Shown here piece after piece: positions 45,110 through 58,239 of a stretch of 64,000 bases of DNA. The notes under the pieces were generated by a model. The model saw only the letters and a list, made by a program, of their open reading frames with translations. It made no database searches and was not told the origin of the DNA. A program made the translations under genes and the position numbers. Within the stretch, counting starts at the first letter, position 1; each line of letters starts with the position of its first letter. The stretch is from Spongilla lacustris (lineage: Eukaryota > Porifera > Demospongiae > Spongillida > Spongillidae), in contig OX442428.1 of assembly GCA_949361645.1 (NCBI GenBank), positions 1,626,084 through 1,690,083 of the forward strand, read 5' to 3'.

Positions 45110-45675
45110 AATGGACCTTTTCATTTAAGGCCCTGGAATGTTTGCGCGTCAACGTGACGTCATAATTAGACATCCGGAGTACATCCGCCGAGTGCGTTTT
45201 TCAGTTCCTTGTTACAGTGGTAGCGTGTTACGAATACTTTTTTTATGTGAGAAGAAGAGCACTATTGCTTCCTGGAATCTACCATCCTATCCATTTGCCT
45301 GCGTAGGTGTGAAAGTGCGCACTTTTAGAATGCCATGGAATGGCTCATTTAGTGATGCGCCGGGTATATGGTCTTGTGTTAGTTCAGCCTAAGTACTGGG
45401 TTTTTCACTAATGCATTCACTAGACGCCATCATTCAGAAACTTTGAACGAGAATGCGAAGCATGATCACAGCATGTACCTGGAGGGGTCCTCCATACTGC
45501 ATTCATCATTCTTACCTCAAATTTGAAGCCAACTAAGCCAACACACGCGAGAATACACGCGCCAAACATGCGAAGAATACACGCGCCAAACATGCGAAGA
45601 ATGTACTCCGGATTTGACGTCACGTGTAATCAACACTAATTGCATTCCTTGCGCCCTTAAATGAAAAGGTCCATT
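45110..45675. mobile_element. MITE-like element with inverted termini, about 565 bp
   Basis: The left end aatggaccttttcatttaag (from 45109-45110) matches the reverse complement of the right end cttaaatgaaaaggtccatt (to 45675). Further in, gacgtca and atccggagtac repeat in inverse orientation on the two sides. Near the right end the block acacgcgccaaacatgcgaa occurs twice in tandem. No target duplication is evident and no coding sequence is present. Confidence 0.75.
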
Positions 45676-45779
45676 GGGGGCAGGATTGTTTTGTGTTGTG
45701 TGCTTGTTTTGGATAGAGAAAGGATGTCATTTAAGCATCAAAGTACCAGCAACACAACTAAGCATATGTAGGAACACAT

Positions 45780-46450
45780 GGTGTCAGAAGTTGGATCTTT
45801 TATTAGACTGGCAGTAATCGAAAAGTATCTGGCCGTAGCAAGTTTGAATTATCAGCTAGAAGGATCAGCAGCCACATGATAAGAGACAAATTCTACCAGT
45901 TAATGGAGGATGGCAAGAGTGTAGACCTCTTAGTGATGGAGATGAGGAAGCAGGTCAAGGACCAACAGTTTTGAGACTTAAGGAATTGATGCTGCACTTA
46001 CTGATTAAGGACATGGAAAATGAGTAAATACAGAGAAATCTGTTTGAGACAAAGAATTTGGATTTGTCTAAAGCTACATGTATACGATGTGCCAGAACAT
46101 GGAGGCAAGTTGCAATGTCTGGAAACAAAGAAGGTGGAGATGTGGCAGCAGAGGGAACAGGTGCAGAGACGAGAGAACAAGTGGACCAAAGTTAAGACCA
46201 ACAGGTGACCAAGAATGAAAAGAATAAGGTGTGTTCTTGCTGTGGTCATCCACAAAGGTGGAGCAATGTGCATGTGGTAGAAGCAGTCCCACTGGTGAAG
46301 GAATGTGTGGTGGGAAGAACAGTGGAGACAGTGAAAACAGCAGCAACACTCCAGCTGCTCTCTAAAAAGCTAGATAAACTGAGACTGGGAAGACCTGAAG
46401 TGTATACAACACTGACAATCCATTGATTGACCAATGGTCAATAGTGGGTA
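45780..46450 (+). mobile_element. gag-like relic of an LTR retrotransposon
   Basis: The phrase tggtgtcagaagttgg at about 45790 resembles the leader/primer-site region of gypsy-type elements. The plus frames then give a gag-like MEDGKSVDLLVMEMRKQVKD segment and a Cys-rich CSCCGHPQRWSNV knuckle. Several stops and frame changes follow. It is not continuous with the gypsy copy at 48.7 kb. Confidence 0.4.
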
Positions 46451-47290
46451 TGTATGGTAAGAATCACGCCACTCCTAAATATATTCTCACGATGTACATG
46501 TATGATGAGTCAGTAAGGAAGTTAGTCAAGTCCAAGTACATAACCGATAGAAGGTGTTGATGTGGCTGGTTTGAGATATTGGAGACTGAGCACCATACTA
46601 TGTTGTCACTGGATGCATGCCTTCCCCAAGCCTGAAACTACTGTCCTATGAGGCTGAATAAGTGTGTATGGTGGAACAGCGTATACAAGAATCTATGCTG
46701 GAGGACTACAGAGATGTTATCATGTACACACAATGAGAGCAGCAGTGCAAGAAACGTTGCAAGCAATGGAAGACATGGTTTATATAGTCACAGAGAGGCT
46801 GGTTGTGCATAAGGAGGTCTAGGTTTGTGCCCTTAGTTTACTTTGAAAGCAGCCCTGTATTCCAAAGGCATGCATCCATGATGTAACCATCTGCTGTGTT
46901 TTCAAATGGATGTTCCAGAACAAAGCACTCTGCTCGATAAGTACTTCTCCCACATCTTTGGATCAAATCCTCTCCACCATGGTGCTCTATTGGCAAATGA
47001 CAGCTTTGAGGAGGCATTTTAAGAATGTACTAAGATGTACTCCTCCATCCTGTAAGTGGGCCAAGGTCGTAATGAAAGTTGGTCACCTACCATTGCGACT
47101 GGACAGTTGTCCTGAAGTGTATGATTTATGAGTACATATTATGCCAACAACTTCAGCTAACACAAGGTTGCCAACATGCAGCTTGTCATCTAATAGCAAG
47201 CTACCTGTGCTCTTACATAGGTCTTGCAACAGGCTACCTGAAGTTGTCCACAATTTTACATTTCAGCACCATAATAATTAGCACAGAAGA
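46450..47290. other. Degenerate repeat-derived spacer
   Basis: No intact frame. It probably continues the flanking retroelement debris, but no domain can be named. Confidence 0.3.
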
Positions 47291-47519
47291 TTCCAGCCTG
47301 CCATGTTCTTGGCCCCTAATTCAATCCACCCTTGTTCCAACGTAACTTCTGGACATCTGGCCTAAGAGTTGCCCCATAATAGAACGCCCAGTGCAGGATA
47401 ATCTTCCTTAGAGGGCTGAGTGTGAAAGACCTGATCTCAGAGGAAGACATTCTCCTCCACTGCTCTTCTTGTATGGTTCCAGTATCGGTCGAAGAATGAG
47501 ATCTGTTGGGGATGTCTGA

Positions 47520-48390
47520 AGCCCTATATTTGATTCTGCCCTCCATTACTTGGACGATATCCTGCTTGTTGGCCCATCAGTGTGCCATTTCCGTCCAGTC
47601 TACCTTATCAAGCATATCTGTGGGTTTGAAAAGCAAGAGGACCCTCAGTGTTTTAGAAAACACCCTGGATTCAGCCACCCAGAGCAGCAGTCAAGGATAA
47701 ATGGAAGGACATCTGATCTGTTTATGGCTGGTCCAGGCAGGCAAAAAGCACTAAGTCCCAACTACCTTTCTTATCAGCAAGCTCTCCTTTGCTGTATAAA
47801 TAACTTTAGTTTTTGTGTCTATTGATCAGAGCAAAGAATCATCGCCATCCCATCAGGATCACAGCCAGTACAAGGGAGGACTTGGGTCTGGTGGGAACAG
47901 TTCCTTCCTGTACATGGAATTGTGTGGCTATGTTTCTTGACCCATCCTGATAAACTTAATCTCTTCACAGACACCTGTGGCACCCAAAGTTATCAAGCAT
48001 ACTTAGATCCTAGTTTAGGGGTTCCAAGTTCCCCCAGCAACTGTCAGTGGTCCATCCAATGGCAGAAGCTCTTTGCTGTAGTGGCCGCAGCCATGGCAGG
48101 GTGGCGAGTAAGGGTCAGCTGTTCAACTGCACCACTGTATACATTTGGACAGGTCAATCTTGCAAAGAGATGCTGGGAGAGCATTTTTTGGTTGCGGCCT
48201 GACGCAATTTTTAAAGTGCTGTTAGTGCCAGTGCAATACTTGGCAGCTATCATACACCACTTTAGCGACTTCAAAAGCTTGTTTTCGACAACCCTATTTT
48301 GCAGATCAGGAGGAGGTAATAATATTCCTTGCACCAATGACCACTTCCAGGCTCAAATCAAGATCTGTCCCTGTTCATCACCCACCTAAG
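47520..48390 (+). mobile_element. RT-RNase H relic of DIRS/Ngaro type
   Basis: At 47530-47575 the plus frame reads FDSALHYLDDILLVGP, an RT active-site block (LDD). At 47940-48090 it reads LNLFTDTCGTQSYQAYL, then SIQWQKLFAVVAAAMAGW, matching the order and wording of RNase H in tyrosine-recombinase retrotransposons. The recombinase itself was not identified. Frames are broken. Confidence 0.5.
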
Positions 48391-48689
48391 CATGGCTCCC
48401 CCATTAACAAACTATCCAGATATACATAACAGCGCCGACCTGGTGACCACACTCCTCAAACTAACAGAGTTCCTCAGGCACATCATAGGTTCTGCACAAG
48501 CTAAAACCTTAGGTATTTTGGTGTCCAGGGAATGGGAAAAACCTACACACATCAGTGGCAGATTCAGGTGTATACCTCGGGAACTGTAATAATTCAACTC
48601 TGGTCAAAGCTCTGTTTATCAAACTATTGGAGCAGGGTGGGAAGGATAGAGTATAACCTACGCCAAGGCAAATTAAGGAAGAGATACTG

Positions 48690-51600
48690 ACAGCAATGAC
48701 GTCAACGAGTTTCAGCGCCCTGGAGAGGTTCAGGCAGAGGAAAATGGTTCCCGGAAAAGCGCTGCCAGTGCTCGTGCATACGTTAAGCAGCTAGGCCTAC
48801 TGGATCAAGCCATGCCTGAACTCAACACAAAAGCAAAAAAGCAACTATTGCTACATGTACACCAGTTTGGGCATGTGGCGGGCCTTTCCGCAGCAATTAA
48901 GAGCAACAGCGAGCACCACCACATCACGGTCTATGGTAGAGGGTGTGAAGCTATTGATCTCGCTGGAGAACGAGCAGCAGGCTGCCGCGCAGTAACGTCT
49001 CCTAGCCACCCAGGAATGCCATTGTAGAAAAGCTGTCAGAGCAGGTAGCAGCGTTGATGGACCAGGTTGCAGCACTGAGCGCCTTACAGCAAACGAGAAC
49101 ACAACACAAGTTTATTCCACGCACTGAGAGACCAATAGTACGTTGCTACCACTGTGGGAAAGCGGGTCACACATACGTAAGAAATTGCCATAATCTACCC
49201 ACCAACAAAGATCGAAACCGCGAGCAGTATCAGTGAAACTCCAGAGGGATGCCTGCAGAGGGTAACAGACACCCTGCGTGCCAGTAAGCCTACTTGAAGC
49301 AGTGTTTGTCGCATCCATCAGAAGTGGCGCGTCCGTGGTAAATGGACTGGTTGGAAGGGATGCATGATGGTGGATCAAGATGATGCTGGATTCTGGCGTG
49401 GGAGATACGCCAAAGCTAGTGTCTTCAGTGTCCCTTGATGGCCTGCTGCTGGGGAGTCATGGCCCGTATTCAGAGCTTGCTGGTGCAGTGTTTCTGGCAA
49501 AACAGGGACCACAATGGTTTCGGAAGTAGTACTTCCTGCAAACAATACCATCCACAGTGACAAGCTGTAGCCAGAGCTGTGCATATCTTCTTCAGCGGTG
49601 GTCGTTTCCAGTGTCTGTGTGGATGGTGTTGTTCAGACTGGAGTGCCTTGTATAGCTGCTGGATTGTGTCATCCTGTTGCTGTGCTTGCCTGATCTCTAC
49701 AGTTGTGAAGGATGCATGTACTGTGGTCAAGGCTGCGGGCTGCGTACCCAGTTTCCATGTCTGGCCCTCTTCTTCGTGACAGTGCAACAGCATTTCCATT
49801 GTTTGATCCCTTTCTATACACAATCTCAAAGCTGAATTCCTGTATTGCCAGAGCCCAGTGACATAAGAGGCCCTCCATCTTCTCCTCACCCAACCACTGC
49901 AGTAAGGCGTGATCTGTCATTAGTTGGAAGGTACGTCTCAACAGATAGTGGTGAACTGTTTCATGGCCCACACAATTGCCAAACACTCACGCTGGATCAC
50001 ATGTAGTTGGCCTCCGCTTTGGTGAGTGTGTGACTGGCATAGCCAATCACCCACTGGTCTTGCTCTAGGATAGCCCCCAGGCCTACGTTGCTGGCATCTG
50101 ACTGCAGTACCATGCTGCGGGCCAGTTTGTTGAACCGTGGGTATGCTAGGACTGGTGCCTCTGTCAGGCTTGCCTTCAGTCTCTGAAATGATTCCGCGCA
50201 CACCTGTGTCCATTGAAAAAGAGTGTCCTTTTGGGTCAGCCGATGTAGTGGGGCTGCCATGTCAGCAAACCTATCAACGTACTTGCGGTAGTATGAAGCA
50301 TGTCCTAGGAATTGCCGCACCTCTGCTTCATCTTTTGGCTGGGGCCACCTCCACCTTGCTGCTATCTGGTGACATTCCTTCTCTGGAGAAGGTGTGACCC
50401 AGGTACGTCACTTGTGCCTTTCCAAGCTGACACTTGCTTCCTCTCAGGGTCAGCCCCGCCTCTCTCAACCGTTGGAATTCTGACTCTTGTGCAGCTCCTT
50501 GCTCGCTGAGTGCATCAGGGCGTCATCTATGTAGGTGGTGACGAATGGCAGTCCTCGCATCACGACATCCATTAATCTCTGGAATTTGCCCCACACAAGC
50601 CAAAGGGCATCCTTGTGAACTGGAACAGCCCCAGCCCCATTCCAGGCCCAGGTGGGGATGCTGTCTTCTCCTGGTCTTTTTGGGTACCGGTACTTGCCAG
50701 TACCCGCACTGGAGGTCCAACTTGCTGAAGACCGTAGCCCCTGACAAGCGGTCCTGGACTTCATCTATCAAGGGGAGTGGGTAGGTATCCTTGCTCATCC
50801 TCTTCTTTACCTTGCGGTAATGCACACACAATCGGCTGCCTTCTTCCTGGTGTAGACCTCCCTTTCCTGAGCATGTCATTCGTCTGCTCCTGAACTTCTT
50901 GCTGGAAGTGTGCAGGTATCCTCCTGGGTGGGACCCTTGCTGGAGATCCCACCGTGTTTATCTGGTGACAAGCTAGTGTGGTTTGTCCAGGAGTCCTGAC
51001 AAATCGGTCTCTTGCTTGCTGTACTGTCTCCTCAAAGCAGGACTTGACATATCCTGGGATTTCAGCTTCGGCCAATTCATTGAAGATGGGAATTGCACAC
51101 TCATCAGCCTCATCTGCAACCGGATCCTCAAGAGGTGCCACAATACACACCTTTGCTCTCCTCTCTCTCTCTGCTTTCCAGATTGAATGCTGCAGCAGTG
51201 CTTCTGGTTCTGGTAGTGGCGGTGGTTTAGGAACTGTGCTCACAAGTGTTTCCCTTCCCTGCCTAGCTACAGTGACTGATACAGGGGAAGTCCAGTACCA
51301 GGCCTTGTTGCTGCAAGAAGTCAACCCCGAGGATGACCTGTGATATCAGCTGTTCCACCACGATGAAACTGTGTTCAGGTACCTCTACTATGCCGCTTAG
51401 CTTCACTGCCATCTTGACCCTATTCATAATGGGGAGCTCTTCTCCGCCAGCTGAGACCAGCCTTGGAGAGGATACAGCGTTAAGCGTACTGGGTGAACAT
51501 GGCCCAGGACGTGGACAGACATTGCAGGGAATGTGTCACATGCCAGAAGTCCAAGCTGCCAATGCCAGTAAGGTCACCACTCACAAACATAACAGTTGGA

Positions 51601-52557
51601 CTCCCATGGCAGATGATTGCAATTGACATCCTGGAAGTACCAGTGTCCACCAAGAACAATGGTGATACAGGACTACTTCACCTAATGGGCTGATGCCAGA
51701 CCACTCCCAGACAGCCATAAGAATCACAGCAGAATTGGTCAAATTGTTCTGCACATATGGTGTTGCAGAAATCGTTCACTCGGGCCAGGGTCGAAATTTC
51801 GAGGGCAGCGTTGTCCAGGGCCTCTAGATACCTTTGGGGTGAAGAAAAGCCACACCATACCCTACCACCCACAAGGCAATGGGATGGTGGAGAGGCTTAA
51901 TCGCTCGTTATTACAGCTGCTGCAAACCTATGTGGAGAGACAGGAATACTGGGAACAATACCTGCCACTGGTATATAGACCTGCCACCCACACCTCCACT
52001 GGAGTTTCCCATTCCTGCTTATGTACGGAAGGCACCCCACAAGTCAAACATGTTAACCCCTACGAGAGGTTATGAAGCCACATCATACCAGGCTGTACTA
52101 CAAGCAAAGATGGCTGAGCTACAGGACCTGGTGGAGGTCCACATCGCTGAGTCTGCAAATAGGACTATGACCGGCATTCAGCTGAGAGGCAGTTCAAGTC
52201 TGAGGACTTGGTGTGGTTGTCATTGCCCACAGCAGGCAAACTTGATCCGCGATGGGAGGGAAACTGGACAGTACTTAAGGAGTATGAAATCATCCGTCAC
52301 TGTGGAGATTACTGACGGAGAACGCACAAAAGTGGTGCACACCAACCGTCTTTATCGACGAACCCTGCCCAACCAAGAATTGCCCCTCATTCAGCAAAAT
52401 CCAGCAGGCAGCAGCACACAGCCGTGGGAACTACCTGGAGTGGACCACTCACTCCACAGGCTGAGAGGCGATACCCGCCGAGAGAGAACCAGACAGACTT
52501 GGATACTAAGCTCAGGAAGAGAGACTGTAGTGCTCACAAGTTCACACCTTAGGTGCT
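48690..52557 (+). mobile_element. Ty3/gypsy retrotransposon remnant with an internal inversion
   Basis: Plus strand 48690-49396: gag-like text (SALERFRQRKMVPGKA, LISLENEQQAAA), a CCHC-type knuckle CYHCGKAGHTYVRNC with one extra residue, and the protease start MLDSG. Minus strand 51484-49397: the rest of protease (ILGVDFLQQQGLVLDF), RT (PLIDEVQDRLSGATVFSKLD), RNase H (LQSDASNVGLGAILEQDQW; LMTDHALLQWLG) and the HH half of the integrase zinc finger (HDSPAAGHQGTLKTLALAY). Plus strand again from 51485: the CC half (CRECVTCQKSK), integrase core (IAIDILEV; PYHPQGNGMVERLN) and C-terminal domain to 52557. Frameshifts and stops are frequent. LTRs were not found. Confidence 0.8.
49397..51484 (-). mobile_element. 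Inverted protease-RT-RNase H-integrase(N) block of the gypsy element
   Basis: This 2.09-kb block is opposite to the flanking gag and integrase. The left break lies inside protease, just after the catalytic DSG codons (Asp codon at 49389). The right break lies inside the integrase zinc-binding domain, between its HH and CC halves. Both domains read across the breaks only if the block is flipped. A few extra bases (about tggga) sit at the left junction. Confidence 0.8.
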
Positions 52558-52559
52558 AA

Positions 52560-54380
52560 GCACACACATGACATGCACAGAATTATCTAGAAAGACTATT
52601 GTGCATGTTCTGTTGAAATAGCATTCTGACTACTGGGTGCTCGTTACACTATTTTAGAAGTCAAGAAAGTTGGATACCCAAGACAATGGGGAAGATTGCA
52701 AGAATGTCTTATTGCATGTTCCTGAGAGGTACTAAGATGGATTGAGGTACGAACTAACTGTTGGAGGTAGGGATACATTTTAGCCTGTCCTCAGCAAGTA
52801 GTAGCTGGTAGAACCAGTGTGAGATTAGCTGCAACTGGGGCGTATATGTGAAGTGTTCAGATCCCAATACAGTCTTCCAGATCAAAGACAACTTGTTATA
52901 TCCTTCTCCAATTCTCTACTTGGATTGAGGCTTTTAAATGCGCAAGCGATAACGGTCGGATTATTGAGGCAGCACTAATAGTAGAGGTGAGCCAATAGTT
53001 ATGTGCTTAGGAGGTAGCCAAGACTTGCCTGCACAGCTTTCTGGTATGCTGAGACATCAGTTAGAGGACCAGAAGTGCATAAGAAGTGCATACAAGAGTA
53101 TTCAATGGTAAAAAAGAGATATGACAGTATGATGCAAACTGCCCAAAGCGTATTATTGAAAGTGAAAGGCTCAATTGGTGAAATGAGCATGTTGGTGGAT
53201 ACAATGGCTTCCAAGCAGGGACATATAGACAATCATAGTGGTGATGAAGAAGAGCTGAAGGGGTGCGGTATTGGTTGACCTTAGAGCGGCTAATTGTATC
53301 AAGGTATTATCTACTGGAATGCTACGCTTGTGGCCATTGATGTTGTCATTCCACCTATCTGCAGCATGTGAGGAAGCTCACATATCTCCAAAGCAGTAGT
53401 ATCTCAGCTCCAAGAGTTTCAGAAGGGGCCAGGTAATCTACAATAATTTAATTAAAGTTACCAAGTTAATTATTTGTCATGTATCACATTAATTTTTTCC
53501 TTTCCCCTTTACACTCTACTATACATTCTCCCTATCGTAAAAAAATCTTGGTTTTTTTTTTAAGTCTATCTCCGTAACCACTTACACATTGCAGGAAAGA
53601 AATGTTACCTTAACCATTCATGTAACTTTAATTAAACAATAGCATTAATGGTTAATAGCACTTAGGCAATACTAGGAATATGTACTATGTGACATATTTT
53701 GCTGAGCAGATAAATTAAAATCTACTCTACTTTTTTGTTTTTAAAAGCAAAAATTGGCAATCTAACTTCTTGTTAGAAATATTAGTATATTGGTTTTCTA
53801 TTATTAACATAACTTCATGTTAAAAAATATATTAGTATATTGGTTTCCTATTTTTTTATTAACACAACTTCTTGTTAAAAATATTAGTTTATTTCTTATT
53901 AACACACATGTACATGCTCAGTTTGACATTTCTTTTCCAGCGTTTTAACCATCAGTGACAATGATACTTGCACACATACCAGAGGCTTGAATATCACTTC
54001 CCCAACACATTTATGTGCATGTACACGTACATGTCACTGATGCATACATGTAAATGTACAACAAGGAATAAGACCCAAAGTGTACATGAGTATATCACTT
54101 GCATGCAGTGTGTGACTTCTAACGTCTCAAGCTGCCATCCATACAAGTATGCGTACATGTAGTTGTTGGTAAAAAGCACATGCTGAAGGCCTGCATGTCT
54201 GGTTTACTGGAGAGGTCAATCTGGTCCTCTCTATAGTGAAGGGCAGAAGTTTTGTAAGCATCCACACCAACTGAATTACTGTAATTAAAAGCATACACTA
54301 TTATAGTCTACTGCTTTCATTGTGCATCAATGCATGTGATTATGTGGTAGTGCTGTACTTACTTACACCTACTTTCAATT
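52560..54380. other. Spacer, no recognised gene
   Basis: AT-rich. A plus ORF at 53075-53278 has no recognised family. The 53740-53900 stretch shows decayed repeats of 'ttcttgttaaaaatattag'. Confidence 0.35.
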
Positions 54381-54479
54381 AAAACATGCAGGGATGTCCT
54401 TGCATGTGTGTATGTGCACAGTGTGTATCACGTGTGTGCACAGCATGTATCACGTGTGTGCACATGCATTTGAACATTA

Positions 54480-55190
54480 GTGCACCTGTCTGTAACTGTC
54501 CATGTCGTTGCTTGGTTGTTTCCATGAACTACTCACAAACACCATCAGCACTCTTCAGCCGCAAAGTAGTGGTCCAGAAGTTCCCCCAAGATGATCCTGC
54601 TCCTTCTGCCCTCCTGTTCCACATACAGCATTAATTACTCGATTTTTAATACTAAGCAAATAAAGCACATTATATGTATCTACGTACTTCATTGTCTAAA
54701 TGACACATTGGATACTTGGGGGTATGGGAGATCAATATGTAGATCTAACTACAGACCTGGGGATGGGGTTGCAAGGTATATCACTCCACTTAAGTTGGAA
54801 CAGGTTCTCGTTGAATGGGAAACTCTCAAGTCCAGACGATGGGGTCCCTTCAGGAGATATGGTTGTGGCACCTGCAAAAGGAGCTTTTGAAATACCACAC
54901 GACGCTCATCATACACACAACGTGCATGCACACCTGTCTTCACAGGAGTAATCACACTGATCACTGCGCTCCATGTGACATCTGTGGTCTTCTTTACCTA
55001 CACTTGGAGGCAACAAGACAAACAGTTTACACAAAAGGGATGCGAATCCATTTCAAGGCAAACACACATGCTTGTAAGAGATGGACAGCTACAAGTAGAC
55101 ATGCCCAGCTTGTTGTATGTTACATCTGTATTGTGCAAACATTATGGTTAGGTTTCATTATGCTGCAAATTACACGTGTATTACTTCCAT
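54480..55190 (+). other. Unassigned coding-like stretches
   Basis: 54540-54634 reads RKVVVQKFPQDDPAPSALLF before a stop, and 54750-54951 reads SSPDDGVPSGDMVVAPAKGA with a histidine-rich end (HDAHHTHNVHAH). Splice joins between them are not clear. They could be exons of an unknown gene or chance. Confidence 0.2.
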
Positions 55191-55323
55191 AACAAATGTA
55201 TAAACACACTGTAGCATGAGCTATGAGAAATAGTACACCCTGTAATTAGTGTTGTGATTTTAATCTATTCCTTATTAAGACAAGCTCACCAGCATAGCCC
55301 TGCACACATAGCCCTGCACACAA

Positions 55324-55515
55324 AGCTCACCAGTGCTCATAGCTCTGCAGGCTTCCATGATTGTCCCTCCCAGCAGTAGCGGTGGAGAGAAGTCAACGGA
55401 GAGGGAATGGAGATCCAAGCTCACTCAGTGCTCATAGCTCTGCAGGCTTCCATGATTGCCCCTCCCAGCAGTAGCAGTGGAGAGAAGTCAATGGAGAGGG
55501 AATAGAGATCCAGCA
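55324..55515. repeat. Tandem duplication, about 95 bp x 2
   Basis: The phrase from 'gctcatagctctgcaggctt' through 'ggagagggaat' appears twice, with about five base changes. Confidence 0.9.
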
Positions 55516-55529
55516 GTGGCTTCAGTCAC

Positions 55530-56720
55530 TCCTTGACAGCATGATGTGCTCAGGAACTGCTGTAACCTACACATTTATCAACAGATTCACCAGGCACAAC
55601 GTCTTTGTGGCCATGGACAGAGCAGGCTTCTTGGCTATTTTAAGTTTTTAATGCATTTTTTTTTCTCCTCCCACAAGCACACTTGCCCTCCCTCCCTCCC
55701 TGGAGTGGTACCAATACCCAGGTCTGCTTGCATGGGAAGGGGTGGAGGCCTTGTCAAGGAAGAGGGAAGTGAAGTGTGAGAAAGGGGCAGCGGCAGATCC
55801 ATGGCGTGAGAGGGGTGAGCACATGCCCAAAGTGCCCCCCTCCTCCACCCATGGACCTGCGGCTTAAGGACAGGGAGGGGTAAGGCTTCTCCAGTTGGGA
55901 GAACACTATTGGGTGGGCATGCCCAAAGTGCCCTCCCCCCTGGACACCCCTCAAGAGAGAAAGAAGAGGAGGAGACATGGAGAGTGGAACAAGTACTCCC
56001 ACCCCAGTACAACATTCACATTCTCTTCCAGTGGGTGTAATAGAATTTGCAAGGACACTAGTGCACTAAAATAACCTTTACTAAAATGTCTAATTGATTT
56101 ACAATGGCTGCATCTCACACCAACGGGGCAAAAGAAATACAAGACTCAACATTTTGGTAACTGTTTTCCAATCTGTATTTGATGTGTGTGATACCACTAA
56201 ATTAAAGCTAGGGGACATTCCTGCCTAAAGGGACTGCTATAAGAAGCACAAGAGAAGGATGCTAAGGTCACTAAGCGTACGAAGCTAGAGACAGAAGGTA
56301 TGAAGCGAGATACAAGAGCTCGAAAAGAATTGTGCTTGAGATTCCTGACATGATGACCGCACATATTAAGTACATCTTGGAAAAAAGTATACGCAAAAGG
56401 GAGCCCGATTTTAATTACCCATCATTGAAGTGAGATGCAGCCTGTTAACCCAACCCCCTCCCTCCCTCCCCCTCTCTCAACATGCACATGCTGAAGGAAT
56501 TCCACATGTAGTAAGGCTATCTCACTCTTCCACCTACATGTAGCTACAATTTACGTCAGTTTGCTACCTAATACACTGCTATGTAGGTACATTTGTAACC
56601 CAAATCACAGTTAGAAGATTTTCAGATCATTTTGATTATTGATACTTATAGAAAATACTAAATCCTCCAATATCAAAAATTCTCTGAAACTCTTGCACAC
56701 ACATACATGTATGCACATTT
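55530..56720. other. Spacer, no recognised gene
   Basis: C/T-rich and A-rich patches. ORFs here lack recognisable features. Confidence 0.35.
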
Positions 56721-56734
56721 AGGAGCATGCGTAA

Positions 56735-56830
56735 CAGAACCCAGTCCCTCACAACACATGCTCACTCCTAAGCACTTCAACCCAATGCGTAACAGAACCC
56801 AGTCCCTCACAACACATGCTCACTCCTAAG
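56735..56830. repeat. Tandem duplication, about 46 bp x 2
   Basis: 'gcgtaacagaacccagtccc tcacaacacatgctcactcc' occurs twice in direct tandem. Confidence 0.9.
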
Positions 56831-56942
56831 CCCTTTAACCCAGTCCTACGAGCATGACAGCTTGCGTCATGAGCAGTGGAGTACTTAACATGAACAATGG
56901 TACCAAATGCTGTATACGTTGATCGACATGGGCTCAGATATA

Positions 56943-58213
56943 CTGCGTGAGGTGAACCAGAAATGATCTCTCTTCCACAGGATTCACAACTGAAGGTGAC
57001 TCCTTAATGACAATGATCTCATCAGCATCACTGAGGTGTATGAGGGGAACATACATGACGGGGGCACATGGGGAGGGGACATAGGAGGAGGATATAGAAG
57101 AGAAGCAAGAGGAAGAGAACAGAATGGAGAGTAAAGGGCTGTACATGGGCAGAACCTGTCGACTCGAGCATACTCACCACCTCCTCCACATCCCCTATGG
57201 AGAGCAGCTGTGCCCTCGGCATAGGCTCCACAATTGAGAGCTTTCTCTCCTGTCTCTGAAGGCAGAAGGAAAGGAGCAGATAATAGCAATGAGTTGGATT
57301 ATTTTAAAACACTTGAGTAATTTGACATTGTGTGCTAGATGCAGCAGTGCCTTGTGAATATAAGCACGTGTAGTGAGGGAAATGTGGTAAGCTGATTATT
57401 TGCCCAAAAATGTAATACTAGTACTGTTATAATTGTTTCATTTTCTATTCACATTTGATTTGATGCGCACTCCACATGCACAGCGCGCTTTGGGCAATGT
57501 GCAGACATCTTTGCAGTATACATGCACATGCATAAAGCCGAGTCTGGCGTAGCCACACTCTTGCGTATCCGCAATGGTGTCACTGTGGCTACGCCAGACT
57601 ACATACAATGTATCGCTCTTCGGATAAGGTCTGAGTACGAGAACTATACGCTAATTTTAAAACATTAATCAGTGGCCATGCATGCCGGCCGTCGCCAAGT
57701 ACCACCATAAAACTTGCACATGCACAGATCGCGATACTATAACATAAAACGGAGAGGGGAAATTCAAAAGCACGGAAGAGAGCTGGGCACGTGCACGCAT
57801 ACAACCATGACTCAGTCGAAGATAACGACCTATATTTATACATCTGCATGCTGACTTACCATGGGCATGGCGTCATTGCCGTCAAAGCAAATGCTTTACG
57901 TAGCATGTCACTTTCATGCGCCGGAACCTTTTACCACCGCGGCCATTATGCCCTGTATTTATAAATGCATGATAAAAAGAAGTTTGCCATAGAAATGGTG
58001 AAGGAAAAGACGAACAGAGGCCTACACTCCTTACCTGGCTGCCAACGCACGGTGTTATGAAGCACACGAGAGGTTGTAGCCTTCTAAACCTTGTAGGTCG
58101 CGGTAGTGGTTGAGTGAATAAGCTGCGTGTGGATACTGAAATACTAGCTAGGCATACACATAAACACACAGGTGTGCCACTTACATGTTGTACAGGAACG
58201 ACGGGAGCAGCCA
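56943..58213 (-). CDS. Possible small multi-exon gene, unknown protein
   Basis: Exon-like pieces on the minus strand: 58213-58184 (MAAPVVPVQH then donor GTAAGT); a piece ending at about 57861 with ATG-rich text before GTAAGT; about 57258-57170 (acceptor tgccttcag, RQERKLSIVEPMPRAQLLSI then GDVEEV, donor GTGAGT); and about 57034-56943 (acceptor cacctcag, DADEIIVIKESPSVVNPVEE, stop). The internal phases do not all agree, so the joins are unresolved and there may be alternative first exons. No family was recognised. Confidence 0.3.
57541..57600. repeat. Strong hairpin, 17-bp stem
   Basis: agtctggcgtagccaca and its exact reverse complement tgtggctacgccagact flank a loop of about 24 bp. It lies in an intron or promoter of the possible minus-strand gene. 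It may be a mini-foldback remnant. Confidence 0.8.
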
Positions 58214-58239
58214 TGGCGGTGATAAAAGCTTCTCTGAGC

